Positions 16,524 through 26,466 of a DNA stretch of 44,391 nucleotides are shown here, in pieces. The stretch is taken from the NCBI GenBank assembly GCA_030601755.1, contig JAUWBF010000022.1, positions 1-44,391 on the forward strand. The letters run 5' to 3'. How positions within the stretch are numbered: the first letter of the stretch is position 1; each line of letters opens with the position of its first letter. The stretch comes from Verrucomicrobiota bacterium (GTDB lineage: Bacteria > Verrucomicrobiota > Verrucomicrobiia > Opitutales > Opitutaceae). Below the pieces are notes generated by a model. It saw only the letters and a list, made by a program, of their open reading frames with translations. It searched no databases and was not told where the DNA came from. A program made the translations under genes and the position numbers.

Positions 16524-18836
16524 TCACTCCGCCGCGGCCTCGCCGTTGGCTTTTTCCCGCAACCAGTCCTTGAACCCGCGCACGGCCGCCGGCGTGCCGA
16601 GGGCCAGCAAATCGTCGCCCGCGCGCACCATTTCTCCGCCCCCCGGACTGAGCAAACGTTGGCCGGCGCGATGAACGCCGGCGATCTGCACACCATGGTT
16701 CTGGGTCGGTGACAGCTCACGCAACGTGACCCCGACCGCGCGGCTCCACGCCGGCACGTTGATCGCCTCCATGCCCACCTCGTCGAAATCCGACGAACCG
16801 GCGCCGGACGAGATTTGGTTGAGAAACGCCTTGCCCGCGGCGAGCTGCTCCGGCGCGCCCAGCAGCAGCACCTTGTCCCGCGCGTAAAGCACGCTCTCGG
16901 GGCCGGGCAACGAAATCATGTAACCTTGCCGCTCGATGCCGGCCACGGTGCAGCCGAAGCGCGCGCGCAGGTCCAGCTCGGCGAGACTCTTGCCCTGGCA
17001 GGCCGCCAGATCCGGCAGCACGCAGTCGGTCATGCTCATGCGCCACTCGTCGTGCGGACGCAGCCACGGGGCGTTGGTCACGCTCATGCGGGCGTCGCCT
17101 TGCTCGAGCAGCCCCTGCAATTCGACCTCCAGCTCGCTGTGCCAATAGACCAGTTTGCGCCGTAGCAGCAACAACGCCGCGGCCACCACCAGCGCGCTGC
17201 CGAGGTAGAACCAGCGCGCCTGTCCCTCGCTCGGCAGGAACGAGGACAACCAGATGAACATGGCCACGGCCGCGACGGCACGAATGCCCGTCTCCACCAG
17301 CGGGGCCAGCCGCGAAGCGCGCGGGTGGCCTTGGGTCGAGACCTGCGCATAGAGCAACGCCAGCGCCCCGATGTTTCGCCACACGGCGAGCAACGGCAGG
17401 ACGATCACCAGACACATGCCGATCCAGAAAATGACCTTGGGACCGCCCGGGAACAGCCAGTTGGCGCCGAGCCATTCCTCGACCATCTCGAGCAGCGGGC
17501 CGGCGAAGGTCAGCAGGCCGGTGACGAACAGCACCTCGACGCCGATCTGGATGAAACGTTTGCGGCTGAGCTGCCAGAGCAGGTTGCGCTTTTGGCGGGC
17601 GCGCATGCGCTCCAGCCAGTCCTGGTAATACTCCAGCCACACATGCAGCCAGCGCGGTTGGGCCGCCAGCACGCGGCTCGCAATGGCCCCCGAGTTGCGC
17701 GTGAGCAGCGGTGCCAGCAGGCTCGTCAGCAACGAAAGCCCGACGGCCATCGGGTAAAACTTCGGGTCGATCACCTGCGCCAGCACGCCCATCTGCGCGA
17801 TGATGAACGAAAACTCGCCGATCGGCGTCACCGTGATGCCGGCGCGCAGCGCGTCCTTGGCCGGCGTGCCGATGAGCGTCAGTCCGGTTGACACTGCCAG
17901 CGTGCGCGCGATCAAGGTGAACACCGTCACCCCCACCACCATCAGCCATGAATCGGCCAGCAGGCGCAGGTCGATTTGCATGCCGATGGCCACGAAGAAC
18001 ACCGCGCTGAAGATGTCCTTCATGCCGCCGAAGGTCCGCTCGATCTGGTGCCGGTGCGGCGTCTCCGCGACGATGGTGCCGAGCAAAAACGCGCCCAGCG
18101 CCAGCGAGTAGCCGGCCTTGTAGGCGAGCAGCGCCAGCGCGAACAGCAGCGCGCCGATGCCGAGCGTCTGCAGCTCCTCGTCGGCCTCGAAGCTCATCTT
18201 ACGCAGCATCCACGGCACCAGCAGCAGGCCACCGATGCCGGCGAACACCACGAACGCGCCGAACAGGCCGAGCGTTTCAAAGACCGCCGCGCCGCCGTCC
18301 CCGCCGCCTTCGACGTGGATCAGCGAGTTGAGCACCGTGAGCATGACCACGGCCACGACGTCCTCGAGCACGGTCACGCCCATCGCCAGTTGCGAGGAGC
18401 GTTCGTGCGAGCTGCCGGTCTCGTGCAGCACCTTGCTGATGATCGCCGACGACGACACCATCAGCATGCCCGCGAGGAACAGCACCTCCGTGCTGCCCAG
18501 CCCCAGCGCGACGCCCAAGCCGCGCACCAGATAATAAAGCAGTCCCGCCCCCGCGAACACCGCCAGCAGCAAGCCCGGCCCCATGCGTCGCAGACGCCGG
18601 ATGCTCAGTTGCAGGCCGATCGAGAACATCAAAAACACCAGCCCCACCTGCGCGGCCGTGTCGATGCGCACCACGTCCGAGACAAACGTGAAGGGCGGCG
18701 TGTGCGGTCCCACGACGATGCCCGCCGCGAGGTAGCCGACCACGACCGAGAGGCCCGCCCGCTGGCACAGCCAGCCGACGACACCGGCCACTGTGAGGAT
18801 GACCGCCAGGTCTTGGATAAAGTCGACGCCTTGCAT
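16524..18836 (-). CDS. CPA2-family (Kef-type) cation:proton antiporter with two C-terminal RCK_C domains
   Basis: The product has 770 residues. About 12 membrane helices cover residues 5-385, with the typical sodium/proton exchanger core (VVVGYLAAGIVVGPHTPPF, MVSSSAIISKVLHETG, TPIGEFSFIIAQMG). A second membrane block follows at about 440-580. Two RCK_C (TrkA-C) domains end the protein: one near VLPDLAACQGKSLAELDLRA, the other near INVPAWSRAVGVTLRELSPT. It likely exchanges K+ or Na+ for H+. RCK_C domains of several such transporters bind c-di-AMP; a link to the DAC and PgpH proteins of this window is inference. There is no RCK_N (NAD-binding) domain. The ATG at 18836 fits the first helix better than the longer frame to 18896. 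Confidence 0.9.
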   Translation of the reverse strand: MQGVDFIQDLAVILTVAGVVGWLCQRAGLSVVVGYLAAGIVVGPHTPPFTFVSDVVRIDTAAQVGLVFLMFSIGLQLSIRRLRRMGPGLLLAVFAGAGLLYYLVRGLGVALGLGSTEVLFLAGMLMVSSSAIISKVLHETGSSHERSSQLAMGVTVLEDVVAVVMLTVLNSLIHVEGGGDGGAAVFETLGLFGAFVVFAGIGGLLLVPWMLRKMSFEADEELQTLGIGALLFALALLAYKAGYSLALGAFLLGTIVAETPHRHQIERTFGGMKDIFSAVFFVAIGMQIDLRLLADSWLMVVGVTVFTLIARTLAVSTGLTLIGTPAKDALRAGITVTPIGEFSFIIAQMGVLAQVIDPKFYPMAVGLSLLTSLLAPLLTRNSGAIASRVLAAQPRWLHVWLEYYQDWLERMRARQKRNLLWQLSRKRFIQIGVEVLFVTGLLTFAGPLLEMVEEWLGANWLFPGGPKVIFWIGMCLVIVLPLLAVWRNIGALALLYAQVSTQGHPRASRLAPLVETGIRAVAAVAMFIWLSSFLPSEGQARWFYLGSALVVAAALLLLRRKLVYWHSELEVELQGLLEQGDARMSVTNAPWLRPHDEWRMSMTDCVLPDLAACQGKSLAELDLRARFGCTVAGIERQGYMISLPGPESVLYARDKVLLLGAPEQLAAGKAFLNQISSGAGSSDFDEVGMEAINVPAWSRAVGVTLRELSPTQNHGVQIAGVHRAGQRLLSPGGGEMVRAGDDLLALGTPAAVRGFKDWLREKANGEAAAE

Positions 18837-18964
18837 GTTTGGTAAAGGGAGATGGCCGGCCGCGGTAAAATCGGCGGGGCGGGAAACCCCGTCCATAACG
18901 TTCCGCCAGCGGCCGCAGTCAAGCGAGCCGCACCCTTTCGGCGCGAACGGTCCCCCCTGCCGGT

Positions 18965-19951
18965 TCAGCTAGGGCGCTGCTCGCCGTCCGAGAAGCTGAC
19001 CTTGAGATTGAACAACGGCAGCAGGCTCAGCAGCCCGAGCACCGTGAGTCCGAGCACCGCGTAACCGGCCGCGTCGTGCACCGTGCCCTCGATCGCCTCG
19101 GGGCCGTGGTTGTAGGCCCAGGAAGTGAGAAAGATGCCGCGGATCAGATTGGTCAGGAACGCGAAGACCATTGAGCAGACAACCAGCGCGATCTTCTTCC
19201 AGAGCTTTTCCATGAACACCGCCGCCAGAAACGAGCCGGCGAACAGGCAGGCCGTCAGCGAGCGGATGCCCGAGCAGGCCTCGGCCACGCCGACCTCACC
19301 GGTGGGCAACACCAGCACGTTGCCCCGCTGCTCGATCGGCAGCCCGAGCACCTCGAAGGTGAAAAACACCACCGTCGTGACGCGGTTGAGCAGGAACAGG
19401 CTGACGTTGTTCTCGACCACCGAGACCATCGGCGCCGACACCAGCCAGACCAGCACGGGAAACACGAACAGCGCCACCAGCTTCACGCGGCCGTCCTGCT
19501 TCCACGACGACGGCGTCGGCGACGCGGCCGAGGGGGCGTTGATGAACAACAGCGGGAACAACACGCCGATGCTGCCCAGCGTAATCGCCAGCGTGCCGGG
19601 ATAGGAAGAACCCGCGCCCGCCCGATAAAACGCGCCCAGCAAAAACAAACCGCCGCCGCACAACAGGCTGGCGAACGCCAGCGTCGTCAGGCTCGCGCCC
19701 GCCAAGCCCTGCGCGCGGCCCGAGCCCTCGGCGCCGCAGGCGTCCAGCGCGGCCCGGATGCGCGGCCACCGGTCGTGCACCACATACAGCACAAAGGCCG
19801 GCACCAGCCAGCCGAAGCCGTAGTCCTCCTTGTGCGACCACCAATGCGACTGGTCCCAGGCGATGAAGCCCATGAAGCCCAGCGCGACGAACAACGCCCC
19901 GAGAAACGGGCCGGGGATGTTTTCCGTGAGTCTGCGAATGATGCCGGACAT
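18965..19951 (-). CDS. Exosortase/archaeosortase-family protein
   Basis: The product has 328 residues with about eight membrane helices. The three catalytic residues of the family are in place: Cys226 in VAEACSGIRSL, Arg271 in NLIRGIFLTSW and His292 in GTVHDAAGY. Exosortases are membrane-embedded transpeptidase-like enzymes that process proteins with C-terminal sorting tails such as PEP-CTERM, usually together with exopolysaccharide genes. No PEP-CTERM-type substrate or glycosyltransferase lies nearby, so its client is unknown. The subtype cannot be assigned from sequence alone. It lies downstream of a small conserved unknown gene and 128 bp upstream of the antiporter gene on the same strand. 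Confidence 0.9.
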   Translation of the reverse strand: MSGIIRRLTENIPGPFLGALFVALGFMGFIAWDQSHWWSHKEDYGFGWLVPAFVLYVVHDRWPRIRAALDACGAEGSGRAQGLAGASLTTLAFASLLCGGGLFLLGAFYRAGAGSSYPGTLAITLGSIGVLFPLLFINAPSAASPTPSSWKQDGRVKLVALFVFPVLVWLVSAPMVSVVENNVSLFLLNRVTTVVFFTFEVLGLPIEQRGNVLVLPTGEVGVAEACSGIRSLTACLFAGSFLAAVFMEKLWKKIALVVCSMVFAFLTNLIRGIFLTSWAYNHGPEAIEGTVHDAAGYAVLGLTVLGLLSLLPLFNLKVSFSDGEQRPS

Positions 19952-20036
19952 GTGTGGGGTGACGACTAGGTGAACAGGGACAAGGCGCGGAACGTAGCCG
20001 TTAACAACGGCACGCGGCCAGAACTTTTAAAGACGT

Positions 20037-20402
20037 TCATAGGATAGCCTCGCCGACCAGCGCCGCCAACTCCGGTTCCAATCCGTCGAGACCGGCCGCG
20101 AGCCGCGCCCTCAGGCCGTCGAGCGACACCGACGGCGCGTCGACCAGGATCGGCGTGGCCTGCCGCATTGGCGAACTCGACCCGCTTTCCACCAACTGCT
20201 GCCGCCAGCCACCGGTCCCCGGCCGCCAGGTGTAGGCGCGTTCGCGCAGCCCCTCGGCGTGGCAAAACTGCAGGCCGCTTACCCGCCCGTTCGCGTCATA
20301 CCAGACCATCAGGTCGCCCTGCGGCGCCTGAAACCAGCGACGCCGCCCCGGGCCCGGCTCTTGGCGGACCTGCTTGTATTCGACAAATGGGGACGCGTTC
20401 AC
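20037..20402 (-). CDS. Small conserved protein of unknown function
   Basis: The product has 121 residues with no signal peptide or membrane helix. The central part (GDLMVWYDANGRVSGLQFCH, then RAYTWRPGTGGWRQQLVESG) and ATPILVDA resemble an unnamed small family seen next to varied metabolic genes in Proteobacteria and Verrucomicrobiota; I do not know a function for it. It begins 12 bp downstream of the fabF stop on the same strand and precedes the exosortase, so all three may be co-transcribed. Confidence 0.6.
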   Translation of the reverse strand: MNASPFVEYKQVRQEPGPGRRRWFQAPQGDLMVWYDANGRVSGLQFCHAEGLRERAYTWRPGTGGWRQQLVESGSSSPMRQATPILVDAPSVSLDGLRARLAAGLDGLEPELAALVGEAIL

Positions 20403-20414
20403 GGGACGAAGCGC

Positions 20415-21740
20415 TCAGGCGCGGGTGAAGACCAGCGAGGCGTTGGTGCCGCCGAAGCCGAAGCAGTTGCTCAACGCGGCGCGCACCGGACGCTCGACCG
20501 CACGGCCCGGCGTCAGGTTGAGGCCGAGCGCGGCGACGGCCGGGTCGACGTTGTCCAGATTGATCGTGGGCGGCACCACGCCCTCGTGAACAGCCAGGAT
20601 CGCCGCCAGCGCACCCATGCCGCCCGCGCCACCGAGCAGGTGGCCGACCATGGACTTGGTGGCGGTGACGTTGAGGTTGTCGAGGCTGCCGGCGAAGACC
20701 GCCGCGATGGCCTGCGCCTCCTCGCCGTCGCCGGCGGGGGTCGAGGTCGCGTGCGCCGAAACCACGTCGATGTCGGCCGGGGCGAGTCCGGACTGCGCAA
20801 TGGCGGCGCGCATCGAGCGCTGCGAGCCCTCGGCGCCGGGCGCGAGCGAGGTCAGATGGTAGGCGTCGGCCGACGCGCCATAGCCGGCGAGCTCGGCGTA
20901 GATGCGCGCGCCGCGGGCGAGGGCGTGCTCGCGCTCCTCGAGCACGAACACCACCGCGCCCTCGGAGAACACAAAGCCGTCACGACCCTGGTCGTAGGGA
21001 CGCGAGGCGGCGGCGGGGTCGTCGTTGCGGGTCGAGAGCGCCTTCATCTGCGCGAACGCGCCGACGGCCAGCGCGGTCAACGCGCCTTCGGCACCGCCGG
21101 CCAGCATCACGTCGACATCACCGCGGCGGATCGCCTCGGCGGCCTCGCCCATGGCGTGCCCGCCGGTCGCGCAGGCGGAGGCTACGGCCATGTTTGGACC
21201 GCGCAGATCGAGCATGAGGCTGACCTGACCGCTGAGCAGGTTGGGCGCGATCTGCACGATGAAGAACGGCGATATCTTGCGGAAACCGCCGGTGTTGAGG
21301 GTGGTTTGCATGCCCTCGATCTCGGGCAGACCGCCGAGGCCGACGCCCAGTGCGGCACCGAGACGCTCGGGTTTGATGTTGGCGCGGTGCGCGTCGAGCC
21401 CGGAGTCGGCGTAGGCCTCGACCGCGGCGACGGAGCCGAGGTGGGTGAACCGGCCGAACTTGCGCGCGTCCTTCGGTGTGAAGGCCGTGGTCAGCGCCTC
21501 GCCCTCGGGGCCGCGCGGGTGCAGGGGCGCGGGCAACGGCGCGGTCGGATCGAAGTCGCGCACCTCGCCGGCGATTTTCACCGGGCAGGCCGTGGCGTCG
21601 AAGCGGGTGATCGGGCCGATGCCGGAGCGGCCGGCCTTGAGGCCTGACCAAGTTTCGACCGCGGTGTTGCCGAGCGGAGTGACGGCGCCGATGCCGGTGA
21701 CCACCACGCGGCGGCCGGAGACAGGGTTGGAAGGATTCAT
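20415..21740 (-). CDS. fabF: 3-oxoacyl-[acyl-carrier-protein] synthase II (KAS II)
   Basis: The product has 441 residues. The thiolase-fold catalytic triad is complete: Cys190 in VASACATGGHA, His330 in SAHATSTPAGD and His367 in TKSMVGHLLGGAG. The C-terminal SNCFGFGGTNASLVF is the family ending. It condenses malonyl-ACP with acyl-ACP in fatty-acid elongation. It is some 25 residues longer than the E. coli enzyme, mainly through a Pro/Ala-rich insert at about 66-88 (TAPLPAPLHPRGPEGEA). acpP, often adjacent, is absent here. The start at 21740 gives the usual RRVVVTGIGAVTPLG opening; the frame extends upstream but without similarity. Confidence 0.95.
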   Translation of the reverse strand: MNPSNPVSGRRVVVTGIGAVTPLGNTAVETWSGLKAGRSGIGPITRFDATACPVKIAGEVRDFDPTAPLPAPLHPRGPEGEALTTAFTPKDARKFGRFTHLGSVAAVEAYADSGLDAHRANIKPERLGAALGVGLGGLPEIEGMQTTLNTGGFRKISPFFIVQIAPNLLSGQVSLMLDLRGPNMAVASACATGGHAMGEAAEAIRRGDVDVMLAGGAEGALTALAVGAFAQMKALSTRNDDPAAASRPYDQGRDGFVFSEGAVVFVLEEREHALARGARIYAELAGYGASADAYHLTSLAPGAEGSQRSMRAAIAQSGLAPADIDVVSAHATSTPAGDGEEAQAIAAVFAGSLDNLNVTATKSMVGHLLGGAGGMGALAAILAVHEGVVPPTINLDNVDPAVAALGLNLTPGRAVERPVRAALSNCFGFGGTNASLVFTRA

Positions 21741-21834
21741 GGAGCGGGTGAGTCGGGAAAAGGTAAGAACCTGCGCCGCGAAACCGGCGTTGTCAGCCCC
21801 GATTTCCGCGCGTCGGCGGGGTCGGGATGGGGTT

Positions 21835-21863
21835 TTGACAAGCCTCCCGCGGGCGGCTTGCAT
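21835..21863 (+). promoter_or_regulatory. Possible sigma-70 promoter of the HIT-phoH-pgpH operon
   Basis: A perfect TTGACA (21835-21840) is followed after 17 bp by TTGCAT (21858-21863), a weak -10. Transcription would begin near 21870, ten bases before the ATG at 21880. That favours this ATG over the one at 21862. Confidence 0.4.
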
Positions 21864-21879
21864 GGCGGCTATTTCCGTC

Positions 21880-22377
21880 ATGCAGCAGCTCCACCCTTAC
21901 TGGCGAATGGACTACATCGAGGCCCCGCGCCCGCCCGCGTCCAAGCGGCCCTTCACCGAGCTGCCCGCGTCCGGCGACGATCGCGCCGCGCTCATCGTGC
22001 ACCGCGGTGCCAGCAGTTACCTGATGCTCAACCGCTTCCCCTACAACCCCGGCCATCTGCTCGCCATCCCGTTTCGCGAGGTGACCGACCTGCCCGAGCT
22101 CACGCCCGACGAGGCGGCGGATTTGTTCGACATCCAGATCTTCGCCCAACGCCTGCTGCGCCACGTCATGAAGCCCGACGGTTTCAACCTCGGCTTCAAC
22201 CTCGGCTCGGCTGCGGGCGGCAGCATCGCCCACCTCCACGGTCACATCGTGCCGCGCTGGAACGGCGACAACAACTTCATGCCCGTGCTCGGCCAGACGC
22301 GCATTCTGCCGCAGGCGCTCGAGCAGACTTGGGAACGTCTCGTCGTCGGCATCGCCACCCTGCCCCCGCGCGCCTGA
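21880..22377 (+). CDS. HIT-family hydrolase/nucleotidyltransferase (AP4A phosphorylase-like)
   Basis: The product has 165 residues. The opening MQQLHPYWRMDYIEAPRP is typical of the HIT branch related to ATP adenylyltransferase. The histidine triad is present as HLHGHIVPRW, preceded by NLGSAAGGSIA. These proteins hydrolyse or phosphorolyse nucleotide substrates such as AP4A or ADP-sulfate. It starts the plus-strand run HIT-phoH-pgpH-ybeY, with phoH 44 bp downstream. It is divergent from fabF; the 139-bp gap holds a candidate promoter. Confidence 0.9.
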   Translation: MQQLHPYWRMDYIEAPRPPASKRPFTELPASGDDRAALIVHRGASSYLMLNRFPYNPGHLLAIPFREVTDLPELTPDEAADLFDIQIFAQRLLRHVMKPDGFNLGFNLGSAAGGSIAHLHGHIVPRWNGDNNFMPVLGQTRILPQALEQTWERLVVGIATLPPRA

Positions 22378-22421
22378 GGCCGCCACGCCTCCAGCCACGC
22401 GCAACATCCGTCACACGGCCC

Positions 22422-23405
<984 letters not shown>

Positions 23406-23420
23406 TCCAACCACCACGCG

Positions 23421-25925
23421 ATGAGTTTCCTCGACCGCCTGCAGACCCTCTTTTCCGGCTCCGCCCCGCGCCGCCGCCGCAAGTCCGCCTCGACCAACGG
23501 CCCCGCCGCCTACTTCGAGACCAGCCGCCTGGTCGCCTCGCTCATCTTCATAGCGACCGTCGTCGCCATCGTCTTCATCAGCTTCGTCGGCGTCTCCTCG
23601 GGCAACCTGCCCGTGCTGCCCAACCAGATCGCCCCCGTGCGCATCGTCGCCAGCGTGCCCTTCAGCTACGAAAGCGCGGAGAAAACCCAGCAGCTCCGCG
23701 AGCAGATCCGCGACCGCGTGCCCCCGGTTTTCCGCGTCGACATGGAGGCCTACGAACGCTTCGACGCCGGCCTGCGCCAGCTCCTGGACGGCTTCACCAG
23801 CGTCGACTCTCTGCCGCCCGAGGCCCGCCCCGCCGCCCTCGCCGGCCTGCGCGACAACTTCAACGCCAACGGCCCCTACCGCGCCACCCTCGAGGAGATC
23901 AAGACCCTCTACTCCGCCGGCGACGCCACCGCCCGCACCGCCGTGGTCGAGAACGGGTTGGCCATCCTCAACTCCATCTACCGCCAAGGCGTGCACGACG
24001 ACTCGTCGCTCATCCGCGAACCCGCCTCCGGCCACACCGAGGTTTTCCAGATCGTGCGCGCCGACAACGACGTCGTGCAACGCCCCGCCGACTCGCTCGA
24101 GGACGCGCTCACCTTCCTGCGCATCAGCCTCGCAACCGAAGGCGGCGACCGCGCGCGCAACCAGTCACTCTTCCGCCTCTTCCGCAACGGCCTCGCCCCC
24201 AACCTCGTCTTCGACCGCGAGGCCACCCGCGCCCGCCAGGCCGAGGCGTCGCGCCAACTCCAGCCCGTGGTCGTGCGCGTCGAGCGCAACCAGACCATCA
24301 TCGAGCCCGACACCCGCGTCACCCTGGAACAATACGAGATGCTCGCCGCCCACCGCCGCGCCCTCGTCGAAAAAGGCGGCGCCCTCCTCGAGGAAGGCCT
24401 GCAACTCTTCGGCCGCACCCTGCTCGTGCTCGCCATGGTGTTCGCCAGCCTGCTCTACATCCGCCTCGAGGACCCCGAGACCCTGCAAAGCAACGGCCGC
24501 CTCGGTCTGCTCGCGCTCGTCGTCATCATCAACCTCGCCCTCGTGCGCGCCACCTACTCGCTCGGCAGCCTGCCCTTCTTCATGGAGAACACCGGCGCCG
24601 CGTCCGTGCTGCCCTACATCGCGCCCGTGACCATCGCCCCGCTGGTCGTCGCCATCCTCATCAACGCGGGCTCGGCCATCTACATGGCCCTGCTCATCGC
24701 CATCTTCACCAGCGTCATCTACGGTGGCCGCATCGACCTGCTGGTGCTCACCTTCCTCTCGTCGCTCGTGGCCGTGCACGCCTGCCGCCAGACCCGTCGC
24801 CGCGGCAACATCGTGCGCGGCGCCACCCTGGGCGGCCTCACCGTCGCCATCTTCGCGCTGCTCATCGGCCTCGTCGACCGCCTGCCCCTCGTCACCATCT
24901 CCAAATACATGGCCGCCGGCCTGCTCACCGGCATGGTCTGCGGCATCATCGTCGCCGGCCTGCTGCCCGTGCTCGAGGGCCTCTTCAAGCGCACCACCGA
25001 CATCACCCTGCTCGAGCTGACCGACTACAACCACCCGCTCCTGCGCCTCATGCAGCTCGAGGCCCCCGGCACCTATCACCACTCGCTCGTCGTCGCCCAG
25101 CTCTCCGAAAACGCCGCCTCCGCCATCGGCGCCAACCCCCTGCTCGCCCGCGTCTGCGCGCTCTTCCACGACATCGGCAAGACCAAGAAACCCGAATACT
25201 TCATCGAGAACCAGCGCGACGGCATCAACCCCCACGACGACAACAACCCGTCACTCTCCGCGCTCATCATCAAGAGCCACGTGAAGGACGGCGTCGACCT
25301 CGCCCTCAAATACAAGCTCCCCCGCGCCGTCATCCGCGTCATTCAGCAACACCACGGCACCTCGCTCATCCGCTACTTCTTCCACCGCGCCGTCTCGGCC
25401 ACCCGCCCAAGCGGCGCCGTCACCCGCCCCCCCCTGCCCGCCACCGCCGCCGCATCGGCCACCAAGGATCCGTTCACGCCCAACCTCCCCGGACTCGAGC
25501 CGCCCCCCGTCTCCGAGAGCACCTACCGCTACGACGGCCCCGTTCCCAACTTCAAGGAAAGCGCCATCATCCACCTCGCCGACGGCGTCGAGGCCGCCTC
25601 GCGCAGCCTGCGCAAGGTCAGCCCGCAACACCTCTCCGAGCTCATCGAGCAAATCTTCCGCGACCGCCTCGCCGACCGTCAGCTCGACGACGCCCCCATT
25701 ACCCTCGCCGAACTCGCCGTCATCAAGGACAGCTTCATCCACACGCTGCTCAACATGCTGCACGGCCGCATCGCCTACCCCACCGGCGAGGACGAGGCCA
25801 AACCCGAGGCCCCCGCCGCTGCGATCGCCACCGCCGCGGCGGTCGCCGCGCCGCTCGCCCCGACCGTCCAAGCACCAGCCGCTCCCGCCCCCGCCAAGCC
25901 CGCCGACAAACCCACCGTCGTCTGA
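23421..25925 (+). CDS. pgpH: 7TM-HD c-di-AMP phosphodiesterase (PgpH-type)
   Basis: The product has 834 residues. One membrane helix (about 37-58) is followed by a large extracytoplasmic 7TMR-HDED domain (about 60-330). A seven-helix membrane block covers about 335-530, and a cytoplasmic HD domain follows. HD residues are visible: YHHSLVVAQ (His553/554), LFHDIGKTKKP (His583-Asp584), the INPHDDNNP turn and VIQQHHGT. An Ala/Pro-rich stretch (about 660-685) interrupts the HD domain before YRYDGPVPNFKESAIIHLAD, and a further Ala/Pro tail ends the protein. PgpH enzymes hydrolyse c-di-AMP to pApA. It is the likely counterpart of the DAC protein at 9055-10398. Confidence 0.94.
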   Translation: MSFLDRLQTLFSGSAPRRRRKSASTNGPAAYFETSRLVASLIFIATVVAIVFISFVGVSSGNLPVLPNQIAPVRIVASVPFSYESAEKTQQLREQIRDRVPPVFRVDMEAYERFDAGLRQLLDGFTSVDSLPPEARPAALAGLRDNFNANGPYRATLEEIKTLYSAGDATARTAVVENGLAILNSIYRQGVHDDSSLIREPASGHTEVFQIVRADNDVVQRPADSLEDALTFLRISLATEGGDRARNQSLFRLFRNGLAPNLVFDREATRARQAEASRQLQPVVVRVERNQTIIEPDTRVTLEQYEMLAAHRRALVEKGGALLEEGLQLFGRTLLVLAMVFASLLYIRLEDPETLQSNGRLGLLALVVIINLALVRATYSLGSLPFFMENTGAASVLPYIAPVTIAPLVVAILINAGSAIYMALLIAIFTSVIYGGRIDLLVLTFLSSLVAVHACRQTRRRGNIVRGATLGGLTVAIFALLIGLVDRLPLVTISKYMAAGLLTGMVCGIIVAGLLPVLEGLFKRTTDITLLELTDYNHPLLRLMQLEAPGTYHHSLVVAQLSENAASAIGANPLLARVCALFHDIGKTKKPEYFIENQRDGINPHDDNNPSLSALIIKSHVKDGVDLALKYKLPRAVIRVIQQHHGTSLIRYFFHRAVSATRPSGAVTRPPLPATAAASATKDPFTPNLPGLEPPPVSESTYRYDGPVPNFKESAIIHLADGVEAASRSLRKVSPQHLSELIEQIFRDRLADRQLDDAPITLAELAVIKDSFIHTLLNMLHGRIAYPTGEDEAKPEAPAAAIATAAAVAAPLAPTVQAPAAPAPAKPADKPTVV

Positions 25926-25929
25926 CCGC

Positions 25930-25947
25930 ATTGGTCATTGGTCATTT
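25930..25947. repeat. Short tandem repeat between pgpH and ybeY
   Basis: ATTGGTC is repeated twice in tandem, followed by a partial third copy (ATTT). It fills most of the 33-bp gap before the ybeY start. Confidence 0.5.
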
Positions 25948-25958
25948 CCCCTCCCCCC

Positions 25959-26429
25959 GTGCCCTCCCGCGACATTTCCATCCGCAACGCCCATCCCCGC
26001 CTCAAGCTCGACCGACGCGCCGTCAAAAAACTCGTCGCCACCCTCGACGCCCACCGCGATCGCTTCGAGGGCGGTTGCCCCGACGGCGAACTCTCGCTCG
26101 CGTTTCTGACCGACGACGAACAGGCCGAGTTGCACGGACGTTTCCTCGACGACCCCACGCCCACCGACGTCATCACCTTCGAGGGCGAGGCCGCCTTCGG
26201 CCAAGCCGGCGAGATCTGCGTCTCCGCCGACACCGCGCGCGACTACGCCGCCAAGCACGGCCACGACTTCGCCGAGGAACTCGCCCTCTACGTCGTGCAC
26301 GGCTGGCTGCACCTCGCCGGCTACGACGACCTCAAGCCCGAGCTCAAGCGCCGCATGCGCGCCGCCGAAAAACGCGCCATGACCCTTCTGCGCGAGGCCG
26401 ATGCGCTGCCGCCGTTCCGGCTGACTTGA
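25959..26429 (+). CDS. ybeY: Endoribonuclease YbeY (rRNA maturation factor)
   Basis: The product has 156 residues from a GTG start at 25959; an in-frame TTG at 25938 would add seven. The fold signature LSLAFLTDDEQAELHGRFLD and TPTDVITFEGE is clear. The metal-binding motif reads HGWLHLAGYDD: His114 and His118 are present, but the third ligand, normally the His of GYDH, is Asp124. YbeY processes the 3' end of 16S rRNA and acts in ribosome quality control. Asp can bind zinc, so the enzyme may still work. It lies between pgpH and DUF502, in the conserved phoH-pgpH-ybeY order. Confidence 0.92.
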   Translation: MPSRDISIRNAHPRLKLDRRAVKKLVATLDAHRDRFEGGCPDGELSLAFLTDDEQAELHGRFLDDPTPTDVITFEGEAAFGQAGEICVSADTARDYAAKHGHDFAEELALYVVHGWLHLAGYDDLKPELKRRMRAAEKRAMTLLREADALPPFRLT

Positions 26430-26466
26430 TTAACCGCCGCCCCGGGTCACCGTGAAGGTCGACACC

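Noticed and set aside
19966-20040. 24-codon ORF between the small unknown gene and the exosortase, starting on the upstream stop (ATGA overlap)
   Set aside because: It is very short, has no clear ribosome binding site and no similarity; it could be a leader peptide, but nothing supports it.
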